A DNA stretch of 64,000 nucleotides from Sphingobacterium endophyticum (GTDB lineage: Bacteria; Bacteroidota; Bacteroidia; Sphingobacteriales; Sphingobacteriaceae): positions 1-64,000 of the forward strand of contig NZ_SMMI01000013.1 of the NCBI RefSeq assembly GCF_009733535.1, given 5' to 3'. Of the stretch, positions 1-9,286 are shown piece after piece (within the stretch, counting starts at the first letter, position 1; every line of letters begins with the position of its first letter). The translations under genes were made by a program, and so were the position numbers. The notes beneath the pieces were generated by a model. That model saw nothing but the letters and a program-made list of their open reading frames with translations, made no database searches and was not told the DNA's origin.

Positions 1-165
1 GTTGTCAAAGACGCAGAATAAAAGCAGATAGAACATTTTCCTCCCATGGAGCACTTTACTATAGTGGTCAACATTGGTGGTCGCTGAAAGATGGCTTAAA
101 AGCGCCTCGGGAATGAAATTCAGAACCTGACTAAGGGAAACTTTGTGGTCATTGAATACTGACAT
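1..165 (-). CDS. IS4-like transposase, N-terminal fragment cut by window edge
   Basis: Reading the reverse strand from an ATG at 165 gives 55 uninterrupted codons running off the left edge. The peptide begins MSVFNDHKVSLSQVLNFIPE and continues with a His/Tyr-containing stretch and a hydrophobic FYLLLFCVF segment. This resembles the N-terminal domain (DUF4372 type) that opens many Bacteroidota IS4-family transposases, where a short 'LNFIP' helix precedes the catalytic part. The DDE catalytic domain would lie outside the window, so I cannot tell whether the element is intact. No terminal inverted repeat could be identified between 166 and 262. The assignment rests on pattern recognition of a short segment only. 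Confidence 0.55.
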   Translation of the reverse strand, partial: MSVFNDHKVSLSQVLNFIPEALLSHLSATTNVDHYSKVLHGRKMFYLLLFCVFDN

Positions 166-261
166 AAATGTTTGATTATCAGTATAAAAATACAAAATTT
201 AAACGATAAAAACAAGTTAATTATTTAATTATCAGATAATTATAAAATTATTTTTGCACAT

Positions 262-297
262 ATAAAAAACAAAAAAGTCGGAAGAAAATCTTCCGAC
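262..297 (-). terminator. Rho-independent terminator of the S46 peptidase gene
   Basis: A perfect 9-bp stem (GTCGGAAGA at 277-285, TCTTCCGAC at 289-297) with a 3-nt loop is followed, on the reverse strand, by a T run corresponding to the A tract at 271-276. It lies about 45 bp beyond the stop of the S46 gene. Confidence 0.85.
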
Positions 298-341
298 CAT
301 GACTACCAATTTAGGTGGCTTTTCTATTTTTATAAATTATT

Positions 342-2510
342 TTATCTCTTAATACCCATTTCATTAATTATAAACTGGGCATTGTCAATTTTATCTGCAA
401 TCCAAAGTACATATCGAATATCTACCCCAATAGAACGACTATAGCTTTCATTCCATGCATAATCATTTATGGTTGCATCATAAGCTCGGTCAAAATTTAC
501 ACCAATTAATTCTCCATAGGCATTCATAATTGGAGAACCGGAATTTCCACCGGTAGTATCCATATTATATAGTATATTCACAGGGACATCATTCAATTCT
601 TTCTTAAAATAGTTGCCGAAATTCTTATCCAACCAGTTCTGTTTGATGGATTCTGGATAAGTAAATTCTGATAGACCGGAATTTCCTTTTTCAATTAAAC
701 CTCTTACCGTTGTAAAGGGTTCCATATAGGTTGCATCTGCAGGACTGTATCCTTTAATATTTCCATAGGTCAGACGCAAAGTAGAATTAGCATCTGGAAT
801 AAAGCTTTTGGATTGGAACTTTTCTTTTACGGCAATGTAATCCGCCATTAATTTATTTAGATTTCCTTCTCTTCTTTTTTGTTCTTGATCAAATGGAGTC
901 ATTTCCTTTTCTAAACCCTTCTGAAATATCATCAAATCGTCTTGGTATTTTAAGAAGCTGTTGACATCTTTTAATACATTTGATTCAAAATCTGTATAAT
1001 TTGAAAGCTTTGAGCTTTCGATAGCTTTTGTTATAAAATTTGAAGCCTCTTGTTCACTCTTAAATTGATAATTCGAAACAAATGGAAGTCTGTTATCGCC
1101 TTTTAATTGATAAGCTTGGTTGAACATCGTTGCTGAAATGTTTTTATCTACTTGGAGATTGTAGCTCTCATATAGGCTAGCCATTTGTTTTTTAAAGCCT
1201 TCAATGTTTGCTGCAAATAAATCTGCCTTTCTTTTGGAGGATAACTCTTTATTTAAGGCATCCTGGAATGAATTGGTAAGACTCGCCAATTGTAAGGATC
1301 GAATTCCGCTATAGATATTATTATACCATAATTCCTTTTCAGCATTATTGAAAACTGTTTGATAATGTTGGTCTATATCATTCATCAAATTCCCATATTG
1401 AGCCTTCAAGGCAGCATCGGATTGGATGAATTTTTCGAGATCCTGATCCTCCTTAATCTTTGTATTTACTAAATCTATGTTTCTTAAACCTTTTAATTTA
1501 CCTCTATAATTCTTCATTACATTGGCATTTCTTTTTATCCTGGTAGCTAATGCAAGTTCGGTAGCCTTATCATCTTTTCCTGCAATTTCCATTTGTTGAT
1601 TTTGAAAATCATAAAGCTCAGAGGTGTAGGGAAGGAGATATTTTTCCTGATATGAAATATATTGTGCTGGTCTATGTCGGAATGTTCTACCAGGATAACC
1701 TAAAATGAAAACAAAATCATTTTCATTAACTCCTTTTGGATTTACTTTAAGATGTTTTTTAGGTTTATAAGGAACATTTTCTTTTGCAAATTTTGCAGAG
1801 GAACCATCTGGTGCCACATATGCCCTTAAAAATGAAAAGTCTCCTGTATGTCTTGGCCAAACCCAATTATCGGTCTCTCCTCCAAATTCCCCTATATCCT
1901 GTCGAGGAACATAAACCAACCTAACATCTTCTATCGTTTTGTATCTGAATAATACATAGCTTTTTCCTATAAACATTTCTGAAACTTCCGCTTTTATTGT
2001 GGGATCCTGTCCCTCAGCTTCCTTAGCTATTTCCTTCCGTTTATTATTTATAATATCAATCCGTTCCGTAGGATCGCTAACATGAGCCACTGCTGCCAAT
2101 ACTTCTTGCGAAACATCCTCGTATGAATCCGTAATACGTATATTTAATCCTTTGGCTTCAATTTCTTGTTCGTGTGAATTTGCTACAAATCCGTTTTCCA
2201 AATAATTGTGTTCGGGGGTAGAGGCAAGCTGAACTGCACTAAATGCACAGTGATGATTCGTAATAATTAAACCATTTGGAGAGACGAAAGAACCTGAACA
2301 TCCACTAACTTGTACCAATGCATCTACCAATCCAATTTGACCTGGGTTATAAATATCTTTTTCACTGATTTTTAATCCGGCCTTTTTTAATCCTGCTTTC
2401 CCTAGTTCACTTAAGGGAAACATCCCTTCATCTGGAATTGCACTTGGAATAACGACAGTGCCGGTTGCAAGAAATGCTGTGATAATTCCTGCTTTAATAA
2501 TATTTAACAT
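342..2510 (-). CDS. S46 family dipeptidyl-peptidase, DPP11-like
   Basis: This 722-aa protein has a hydrophobic N-terminal signal (residues 1-24) and is expected in the periplasm, where S46 peptidases remove dipeptides from oligopeptide N-termini. The chymotrypsin-like catalytic residues are visible: His in TNHHC (about 86), Asp in RHTGDFSF (224) and Ser in GGNSGSP (657). The residue 18 positions after the catalytic Ser is Arg675, in GVNFDRAYD. In the family Arg at this site marks DPP11 (Asp/Glu at P1), while Gly marks DPP7 (hydrophobic P1), so acidic specificity is inferred. Length matches the family (about 700-720 aa). The gene is monocistronic, with its own terminator, and divergent from the ClC gene. 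Confidence 0.93.
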   Translation of the reverse strand: MLNIIKAGIITAFLATGTVVIPSAIPDEGMFPLSELGKAGLKKAGLKISEKDIYNPGQIGLVDALVQVSGCSGSFVSPNGLIITNHHCAFSAVQLASTPEHNYLENGFVANSHEQEIEAKGLNIRITDSYEDVSQEVLAAVAHVSDPTERIDIINNKRKEIAKEAEGQDPTIKAEVSEMFIGKSYVLFRYKTIEDVRLVYVPRQDIGEFGGETDNWVWPRHTGDFSFLRAYVAPDGSSAKFAKENVPYKPKKHLKVNPKGVNENDFVFILGYPGRTFRHRPAQYISYQEKYLLPYTSELYDFQNQQMEIAGKDDKATELALATRIKRNANVMKNYRGKLKGLRNIDLVNTKIKEDQDLEKFIQSDAALKAQYGNLMNDIDQHYQTVFNNAEKELWYNNIYSGIRSLQLASLTNSFQDALNKELSSKRKADLFAANIEGFKKQMASLYESYNLQVDKNISATMFNQAYQLKGDNRLPFVSNYQFKSEQEASNFITKAIESSKLSNYTDFESNVLKDVNSFLKYQDDLMIFQKGLEKEMTPFDQEQKRREGNLNKLMADYIAVKEKFQSKSFIPDANSTLRLTYGNIKGYSPADATYMEPFTTVRGLIEKGNSGLSEFTYPESIKQNWLDKNFGNYFKKELNDVPVNILYNMDTTGGNSGSPIMNAYGELIGVNFDRAYDATINDYAWNESYSRSIGVDIRYVLWIADKIDNAQFIINEMGIKR

Positions 2511-2586
2511 AACTATAGAATTTGTTTCGCTTCAAAAATACAAAATGTAACCCGGCAAATTCATGAATTTGATCTCAATCCTTACT

Positions 2587-2621
2587 TTATTTAACTATTC
2601 GATAAATGGTTCCTATATTTG
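2587..2621 (+). promoter_or_regulatory. Possible Bacteroidota-type promoter for the ClC gene
   Basis: TATATTTG at 2614-2621 matches the TAnnTTTG -7 element of Bacteroidota promoters and lies about 94 bp upstream of the ClC start. The -33 element is poor (TTTA at 2587-2590, spacing 23). A second TAATTTTG lies at 2631-2638. Confidence 0.35.
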
Positions 2622-2714
2622 CAGAAATTATAATTTTGTACAGCTAATTTTTATTAGTTCATAAGCCCAAATAGATTCAGAAAATCTGTAAATTCCTATT
2701 TGCTGATCAAAAAT

Positions 2715-4505
2715 ATGAGACATAAATTCCTTAAGAAGCTTGAAGCATTAAATAAATGGAGAATGCAGAAGATTTCCAATCGAAACTTCTTGATTGTTCT
2801 GGCATTTGTGGTAGGTATAGTTGGAGGTCTTGCAGCAGCTTTATTAAAAGGAATGACCCATTTTATTGCTGCGAAATTACAAGATGACTTAGAATGGCAT
2901 TTTAAGTATTCCTTGTATCTCATTTTCCCTTTAATCGGGATTTTCTTAAGTGTACTGTATGTTCGTAAATTTATTAAGGGTAAGAAATTAGAGCATGGCA
3001 TTACACCTATTATTTATGCAATATCAAGGCGTTCAAGCCGAATTGATATCCATAATATATATTCACAAATAGTTACGGCTGCCATAACGGTAGGTTTTGG
3101 GGGATCTTCAGGTTTGGAGGCTCCAATTGCATATTCAGGTTCGGCCATTGGATCTAATATTGGAAGGTTCTTCGGATTAAGTTATAAAGAGATAACCATG
3201 CTTTTAGCTTGTGGTGCCGCCGCGGGTATTTCCGGTGCTTTTAATAGTCCTGTTGCTGGGATGATTTTTGCTATTGAAATTCTATTGCCTGAATTCTCTA
3301 TTCCAGTATTTATTCCTTTATTAATTTCTTCCGCTCTTGCAGCTGTCATCTCTAGAATCTTATATAGTGAACCTTTATTCCATACTTCCGCTACCGATTG
3401 GGAAGTTGGATCCATTATTTTTTATATCCTGCTTGCCGTTTTGGTGGGTTTATATACTATCTATTTTTCTAAAATTAGTCAAGTCGTAAAAAATTGGTTT
3501 GCCAATATTAAAAATCCTTATAATAAAGTATGGTTTAGTGGAATATCATTAGGAATCATGATTTTTATTTTCCCAGCTTTATATGGCGAAGGATACCTCA
3601 CTATTCAACAAATGCTGGATGGGCATTTTAATGCAATTGTTAAGAATTCTCTTTTTTCAGATTATCGAGATATCGCTTGGGTAGTTGTTGGGTATACGAT
3701 TTTGACTTTATTTGGAAAGTCCTTTGCATCTCTTTTCACGATCAATGGCGGAGGTAATGGTGGAGTCTTTGGACCTAGTTTAGTCATGGGTGGACTTATT
3801 GGTTTCGCCTTTGCCTATGGAATGAATCAAACTGGTTTTGTGCAGTTAAATGTTCCAAATTTTGTAATGGCAGGCATGGCTGCGGCATTAGCTGGAATTA
3901 TGCATGCGCCTTTAACAGGTATCTTTCTAATTGCAGAAGTGACAGGTGGATATACGTTAATGGTACCGCTTATGCTGGTGGCTTCTATTTCTTACTTAAT
4001 TAATAGGGGGGTAATGAAGCATTCTATCTATACCAAAGTACTTGCTGAATCTGGTGATTTAATATCCTATGAAGATAAGGATCGGACTGTACTCAGTATG
4101 ATGAAAATTAGATATGTCCTTGAAACTAACTTTGTCGTATTAAGGCCGCAAGAAACTCCATTGGACAGACAATCTGATATTATTCATTCCAAGCGTAATA
4201 TTTTTCCTATTGTGGATGAAAAAGGAAAGCTTATGGGGATCTTGTATAGTGAGCGCTTGTTTTCAATCCTTTTGGGAGAGGAGGAAGGTCGGGATATGAC
4301 CTTCGCTGCTTTGGGACAAAAACCAAATGATATAATTTTCGAAACCGAAAATATGGAAAATGTGATGACGAAAATGAATAAAGAAGATGTATGGATATTG
4401 CCTGTTGTCAATAAAGAAGAACAATATTTAGGATTTATATCGAAGTCTTCCGTATTCAATAAATATAGAGGTTTATTAATTCGTCAAGGTCAGTATTTAG
4501 AATAA
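2715..4505 (+). CDS. ClC-family chloride channel/transporter with CBS domains
   Basis: The ATG at 2715 gives a 596-aa protein; an in-frame TTG at 2700 is less likely. Many hydrophobic segments fill residues 25-435. The ion-pathway motifs are present in variant form: GSSGLEAP at 130-137 in place of the usual GxEGP, keeping the gating glutamate (E135), and GGVFGPSL at 349-356, matching the GxFxP motif. The soluble C-terminus (about 468-585) looks like a CBS pair, common in ClC proteins as a nucleotide-sensing module. The protein should sit in the inner membrane and move chloride (or fluoride). Whether it is a channel or a proton-coupled antiporter cannot be told by eye. A strong terminator follows directly. 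Confidence 0.92.
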   Translation: MRHKFLKKLEALNKWRMQKISNRNFLIVLAFVVGIVGGLAAALLKGMTHFIAAKLQDDLEWHFKYSLYLIFPLIGIFLSVLYVRKFIKGKKLEHGITPIIYAISRRSSRIDIHNIYSQIVTAAITVGFGGSSGLEAPIAYSGSAIGSNIGRFFGLSYKEITMLLACGAAAGISGAFNSPVAGMIFAIEILLPEFSIPVFIPLLISSALAAVISRILYSEPLFHTSATDWEVGSIIFYILLAVLVGLYTIYFSKISQVVKNWFANIKNPYNKVWFSGISLGIMIFIFPALYGEGYLTIQQMLDGHFNAIVKNSLFSDYRDIAWVVVGYTILTLFGKSFASLFTINGGGNGGVFGPSLVMGGLIGFAFAYGMNQTGFVQLNVPNFVMAGMAAALAGIMHAPLTGIFLIAEVTGGYTLMVPLMLVASISYLINRGVMKHSIYTKVLAESGDLISYEDKDRTVLSMMKIRYVLETNFVVLRPQETPLDRQSDIIHSKRNIFPIVDEKGKLMGILYSERLFSILLGEEEGRDMTFAALGQKPNDIIFETENMENVMTKMNKEDVWILPVVNKEEQYLGFISKSSVFNKYRGLLIRQGQYLE

Positions 4506-4529
4506 TAGTATATCTAAATTAATAGGAGA

Positions 4530-4560
4530 GGCAATTGAAAAATCAATTGCCTTTTTTTTT
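4530..4560 (+). terminator. Rho-independent terminator after the ClC gene
   Basis: The 9-bp stem GGCAATTGA (4530-4538) / TCAATTGCC (4543-4551) with an AAAA loop is followed by nine T residues. Confidence 0.9.
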
Positions 4561-4613
4561 AACTCATCATGATAATTTTAAGGTTTACAAGATGATTTAA
4601 ATAAAAAGTTTGC

Positions 4614-4625
4614 TTTGACGTCAAA
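4614..4625. promoter_or_regulatory. Perfect 12-bp palindrome upstream of the RND operon
   Basis: TTTGACGTCAAA is self-complementary and lies about 245 bp before the likely adaptor start in a gene-free stretch of about 310 bp (4561-4870). It could be an operator for the efflux operon. No regulator gene is adjacent, so this is a suggestion only. Confidence 0.3.
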
Positions 4626-4870
4626 ATTCTCTTTTGGTTTAAGGTCAGAAAAAAATCTAATAAAAAAAATCTTAGTGTTATAAATACACAGCTTGTTCTT
4701 TGTGAATCAGTGTTTTAACGTTTAAAAGGTTAGAAGGTCTTATTTATTTAACTAAAAAATAATATGTTAACAAATGTTAAACGGTACAATAATTGTTAAA
4801 TGATACGTTAATAAGATGGAAGTGTAATAAAAATATTACGAAGACAAATAAATCAAATCGGAAAATTACT

Positions 4871-6037
4871 GTGAAGAAAACAAATTTATCAATTTTAAAA
4901 GCGACCTTTTTATTAATCGGTACAGTGAGTATTATGGCTAGCTGTTCCGAGAGTAAATCAAAAGAAAAGGAAAATACGACAAAAGCCATGGCTTTACCAG
5001 TTTATACTGTTGAGAAAGCTGATGCGGTAACGGTGAAGGATTACCTTGGAACCATAGAAGGTAAGGTTAACGTTGAGGTGCGCCCTCAGGTTGAAGGCCT
5101 ACTTCAAGAAATATATGTGGATGAGGGTGCTTATGTACAGAAAGGCCAAAAATTATTCAAAATCGACCCTTCTTTTTATCAAGAGGATCTGAATAATATG
5201 TATGCCGCTGAAAAAGTAGCTCAAGCAAAATTAAAAAATGCCAAACTTGAAGTCGATCGTTTGAGACCTTTAGTAGAAAATGATGTAATTGCGGATGTAA
5301 GATTAGCTTCTGCTGAATCTGACTATCAGGTCGCTAAAGCCGGTTTAGATCAAGCCGCTGCTGAAGTAAGATCTGCTCAACTAAGTAGAAATTTTACAAC
5401 CATTACTGCTCCTGTAAGTGGATATATTGGCCGAATCCCAAAACGTATCGGTAACCTTATTACCAAAGGGGATAAAGAACCTTTGACAAACTTATCAGAC
5501 ATTCAGGATGTATATATATATTTTGCAATGAATGAATCTGATTTCTTGTATTTCTCTAAAGCACAAGCTAAGAAGGATAGTGTTGAAGGTCGAAAATATG
5601 ATAAACTTAAACGCTTGACTTTTCCAGAAGTTACTCTTATGATGGCGGATGGTGAAGAATATTCTTCAAAAGGTATTGTTGATGCGGTGAATGGACAAGT
5701 TGATCGTACCACAGGTTCAATCTCTTTACGAGCAACATTCCCTAATCCAAATAATATTTTAAGATCGGGTAGTACAGGTACCTTAAAAATTGCTGAAGTG
5801 AAAAAAGATGTCCTTCAGATCCCACAAATCGCCACTAACGAGTTACAGGATAAAACCTTCGTGTATGTGGTTGATAAGGCAAATAAAGCTCAGCGCCGTA
5901 ATATTAAATTAAATGGTAAAACCAAGGATAAGTATATTATATCTGAAGGGTTACAAGAAGGCGACCGTGTTATCTTAAGTGGATTTGAAGAACTAACTGA
6001 AGGTTCTGAAATCATTCCTGTAGCACAACAAAAATAA
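4871..6037 (+). CDS. RND efflux periplasmic adaptor (membrane fusion) lipoprotein
   Basis: I choose the GTG at 4871 as start because it begins a clean lipoprotein signal: Lys-Lys, a hydrophobic core, then a lipobox ending MASC (Cys25). An upstream TTG at 4793 would add an implausible basic leader. The mature part has the HlyD/AcrA plan: a biotinyl-lipoyl-like half (VEVRPQVEGLLQEIYVDEGA), an alpha-hairpin rich in Ala, Glu and Lys, the second lipoyl half (ITAPVSGYIGRI) and beta-barrel and membrane-proximal domains. Length (388 aa) is typical. It joins the inner-membrane pump to the outer-membrane factor encoded by the next two genes in the same direction. Substrate is unknown. Confidence 0.92.
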   Translation: MKKTNLSILKATFLLIGTVSIMASCSESKSKEKENTTKAMALPVYTVEKADAVTVKDYLGTIEGKVNVEVRPQVEGLLQEIYVDEGAYVQKGQKLFKIDPSFYQEDLNNMYAAEKVAQAKLKNAKLEVDRLRPLVENDVIADVRLASAESDYQVAKAGLDQAAAEVRSAQLSRNFTTITAPVSGYIGRIPKRIGNLITKGDKEPLTNLSDIQDVYIYFAMNESDFLYFSKAQAKKDSVEGRKYDKLKRLTFPEVTLMMADGEEYSSKGIVDAVNGQVDRTTGSISLRATFPNPNNILRSGSTGTLKIAEVKKDVLQIPQIATNELQDKTFVYVVDKANKAQRRNIKLNGKTKDKYIISEGLQEGDRVILSGFEELTEGSEIIPVAQQK

Positions 6038-6124
6038 TTTGAATTTTAATTTTATGCTATGCTATCCTTTCTTAACTAGAGAGTTGGGAAAAGTATAGGT
6101 TAGCTAGATCCTATATTATACTAT

Positions 6125-9100
6125 ATGCTTAAAACATTCGTAAGCCGTCCCGTTTTAGCTACTGTTGTTTCCATTATCTTAGTCATCTTAGGCTTGGTCG
6201 GAATGAAATTGCTTCCCGTAACCAGATTTCCTGAGATTGCACCTCCTAGTGTTGTGGTATCACTAAGTTATCCTGGAGCAACAGCAGAAACCGTAGCAAG
6301 CTCAGTTCTATTGCCTATTGAAGAGGCTATAAATGGGGTGGAGAATATGACTTATATTAAATCCACTGCATCTAATTCCGGTTCTGGTTCTGTTACCGTA
6401 TATTTTAAAACCGGAACCAATCCTGATGTTGCTTCTGTCAATGTACAAACTAGGATTTCGAAAGCAATTTCCTCAATTCCTGCTGAAGTAAATGAAGCTG
6501 GTATTACCACCATGCCTCGACAAAGTGGGGTAATAATGACCATCAATATCTTTTCAAATCAGAAGGACTCTGCATATGATGAGACTTTCCTTCAAGCGTT
6601 TGCCCAAATTAACTTAATGCGACCATTACTCCGTGTGGATGGTGTCGCTCAGGTTTCTAGATTGGGAGCGCGTGACTATGCGATGAGGGTTTGGTTAAAT
6701 CCTGAAAAACTGGCGCTTTATAATTTAGTTCCGAAAGATATTTCGGATGCGATTAAAGATCAGAACTTTGAAATTGCTCCCGGTAAATTCGGCGAAACTT
6801 CTGACGAAGCATTTGAAACGGTTATTAAACATAAAGGTAGATTTAGTCAGCCTGAAGAGTTTCAAAATATCGTTATTAAAACAAATAAAGATGGTTCTGT
6901 TCTTTATCTCAAAGATGTTGCAAGGGTAGAATTTGGTGCTACCAACCTAAACTCTGATAATAAAGTCGATGGCAAACCAGGCTTAACTTTGAACCTGACC
7001 CAAACAAGTGGATCTAATGCACATGATATCGATGTGGAAGTAAGAAAAGTTCTAGAAGAACAGAAGAAATACTTCCCTAAAGGTATTGATTATGAAATAA
7101 CGTATTCTGTTCGTGATCAAATTGATCAATCCATTGATCAAGTTAAGCATACTTTATTTGAAGCGTTTATCCTCGTATTTATTATCGTATTTATTTTCCT
7201 ACAAGATTTTAGATCGACGTTAATTCCTGCTATCGCAATTCCAGTTTCCTTGATTGGTACATTCTTTTTCCTACAATTATTTGGATTTTCATTGAATGTA
7301 TTAACCATGTTTGCCCTGGTATTGGCTATTGGTATTGTTGTGGATGATGCAATTGTTGTTGTGGAGGCCATACACCATAAAATGCATGCAACAGGGCAGA
7401 AACCTAGACAGGCGACCTTGTCAACCATGTCGGAAATTACAGGAGCTATTCTTTCCATTACCATGGTAATGGCTGCAGTTTTCTTGCCTGTAGGTTTTAT
7501 GGAAGGGCCGGCCGGAATATTTTATAGACAGTTTGCTTATACTTTAGCAACAGCCATATTAATTTCTGCATTAAATGCTTTGACTTTGAGTCCTGCTCTT
7601 TGTGCGCTTTTATTAAAAGCGCCGGAGGATGAGAAAGAGATTGGAAAGAAGAAAAATAAATTCAATACTTATAAGGATAAGTTCTTTACTGCCTTTAATA
7701 CTTCCTTTGATCGATTTACAGACAAATATATTATCGGGGTTAAAAAACTCATTAAAAATAAAAAAGTGGCTTGGGCAGGTTTAGCTGTTATTACCGCTCT
7801 AGGTGCATTCTTTATGATGAAGTCTCCAAAATCATTTATTCCTACAGAGGATGATGGCTTTATCACCTACAATATCGCAATGCCTCCTGGTGCTTCCTTA
7901 GCAAGGACCACTGAAGTATTGAAAAAAGCAGATAGCATATTACGTAGACATGAAGATATCAAAGGAATGACTTCAGTGTCCGGATATAATGCTTTGGATG
8001 CTAGTTCTAGCCCGGCGTTTGCTGCAGGATATATCAATTTAGTCCCTCATGAAGACAGGAAAAAAATTCATGATATTCAAGATTTTATGGATACCATTCG
8101 AAACGATCTTGCCCAATTGCATGAGGCTAAATTTACGGTATTCCCAAGGCCTACCGTACAAGGTTTCGGAGATTTTGCAGGAATTGAATTAGTCTTACAG
8201 GATAGATTAGGGGGGGATATTCGTGATTTTAATGTGCTTGCAGATACATTTATTAATCAATTAAATGAGTTGCCGGAAATCGGAAATGCTTATACAAGTT
8301 TTAAATCTACATTCCCACAATATGAAGTAAATATCGATGTTGTTAAGGCAAAATCTTTAGGTGTTAGTATTAACAGCTTGATGTCAACTATTCGTTTATA
8401 TTTCGCAAGGGTACAGGCCTCAGATTTTAGTCGATTTGGTAGACAGTATCGTGTTTATGTTCAATCAGACTTTGATTATCGTACAGACCCTGAATCTTTC
8501 AGTTCCATTTTCGTTCGGAATACTGAAGGCAAAATGGTACCCATAAATACAATTGTCACATTGACAAAAATTGTTGGTCCGGAAACCATTACTCGTTATA
8601 ATTTGTATAATGCAATTGTTGTTAACGCAGAGCCTGCGAAAGGATATAGTACAGGAGATGCAATGGCTGCAATTGAAAAATACGCTGAAGAAAAACTTCC
8701 TGGTAATGTTGGATACGAGTGGACGGGTATGAGTTTGGAAGAGAGTCAATCAGGTTCTCAAACGGTTCTGATCTTTGCGCTGAGTATATTGTTTGTTTAC
8801 TTCTTATTAGCGGCTCAGTATGAAAGTTACATCCTTCCTTGGGCGGTATTGTTATCGATTCCTGTAGGCTTAATAGGTGTATACGCCACAATTGGTTTGG
8901 CAGGACTTCAGAATAATATATATGTTCAGGTTGGATTGATCATGTTGATTGGATTACTGGCCAAAAATGCCATTCTAATTGTTGAATTTGCCGTACAAGA
9001 ACGGGACAAAGGTATGAACATCGTAGATGCCGCAATTAATGGAGCAAGATTAAGGTTGAGACCTATCTTAATGACCAGTTTAGCTTTTGTTGCCGGTTTA

Positions 9101-9280
9101 ATTCCCTTAATGTGGACTGTAGGACCTTCAGCAATTGGTAACCATTCCATTAGTTTTAGTGCCGCAGGTGGTATGCTGTTTGGCGTAACCTTTGGTATTT
9201 TCATTATACCTGTATTGTTTGTGGTATTTAAGACTTTGGATGAGAAGGTTCGAAATAAAATTAAAACAGAAGAAGAATAA
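6125..9280 (+). CDS. RND multidrug efflux permease (HAE1/AcrB type)
   Basis: This 1051-aa protein has AcrB length and architecture: TM1 near residues 10-30, a large periplasmic loop, a TM2-6 block, a second loop and the C-terminal TM block. The proton-relay aspartates appear as GIVVDDAIVVVE (D407, D408), and the essential TM10 Lys appears in GLLAKNAILIVEFA. The N-terminal SRPVLATVVSIILVILG and FPEIAPPSVVVS stretches are signatures of hydrophobe/amphiphile exporters. It is predicted to be the proton-driven inner-membrane trimer of a tripartite drug or detergent pump. It follows the adaptor gene by 87 bp and the outer-membrane factor starts 6 bp after it. No local TetR or AraC regulator is seen. 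Confidence 0.96.
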   Translation: MLKTFVSRPVLATVVSIILVILGLVGMKLLPVTRFPEIAPPSVVVSLSYPGATAETVASSVLLPIEEAINGVENMTYIKSTASNSGSGSVTVYFKTGTNPDVASVNVQTRISKAISSIPAEVNEAGITTMPRQSGVIMTINIFSNQKDSAYDETFLQAFAQINLMRPLLRVDGVAQVSRLGARDYAMRVWLNPEKLALYNLVPKDISDAIKDQNFEIAPGKFGETSDEAFETVIKHKGRFSQPEEFQNIVIKTNKDGSVLYLKDVARVEFGATNLNSDNKVDGKPGLTLNLTQTSGSNAHDIDVEVRKVLEEQKKYFPKGIDYEITYSVRDQIDQSIDQVKHTLFEAFILVFIIVFIFLQDFRSTLIPAIAIPVSLIGTFFFLQLFGFSLNVLTMFALVLAIGIVVDDAIVVVEAIHHKMHATGQKPRQATLSTMSEITGAILSITMVMAAVFLPVGFMEGPAGIFYRQFAYTLATAILISALNALTLSPALCALLLKAPEDEKEIGKKKNKFNTYKDKFFTAFNTSFDRFTDKYIIGVKKLIKNKKVAWAGLAVITALGAFFMMKSPKSFIPTEDDGFITYNIAMPPGASLARTTEVLKKADSILRRHEDIKGMTSVSGYNALDASSSPAFAAGYINLVPHEDRKKIHDIQDFMDTIRNDLAQLHEAKFTVFPRPTVQGFGDFAGIELVLQDRLGGDIRDFNVLADTFINQLNELPEIGNAYTSFKSTFPQYEVNIDVVKAKSLGVSINSLMSTIRLYFARVQASDFSRFGRQYRVYVQSDFDYRTDPESFSSIFVRNTEGKMVPINTIVTLTKIVGPETITRYNLYNAIVVNAEPAKGYSTGDAMAAIEKYAEEKLPGNVGYEWTGMSLEESQSGSQTVLIFALSILFVYFLLAAQYESYILPWAVLLSIPVGLIGVYATIGLAGLQNNIYVQVGLIMLIGLLAKNAILIVEFAVQERDKGMNIVDAAINGARLRLRPILMTSLAFVAGLIPLMWTVGPSAIGNHSISFSAAGGMLFGVTFGIFIIPVLFVVFKTLDEKVRNKIKTEEE

Positions 9281-9286
9281 AATTCA

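Noticed and set aside
8465..9204. Reverse-strand open frames inside the RND pump gene
   Set aside because: They are antisense shadows of a strongly conserved coding frame and have no domain of their own.
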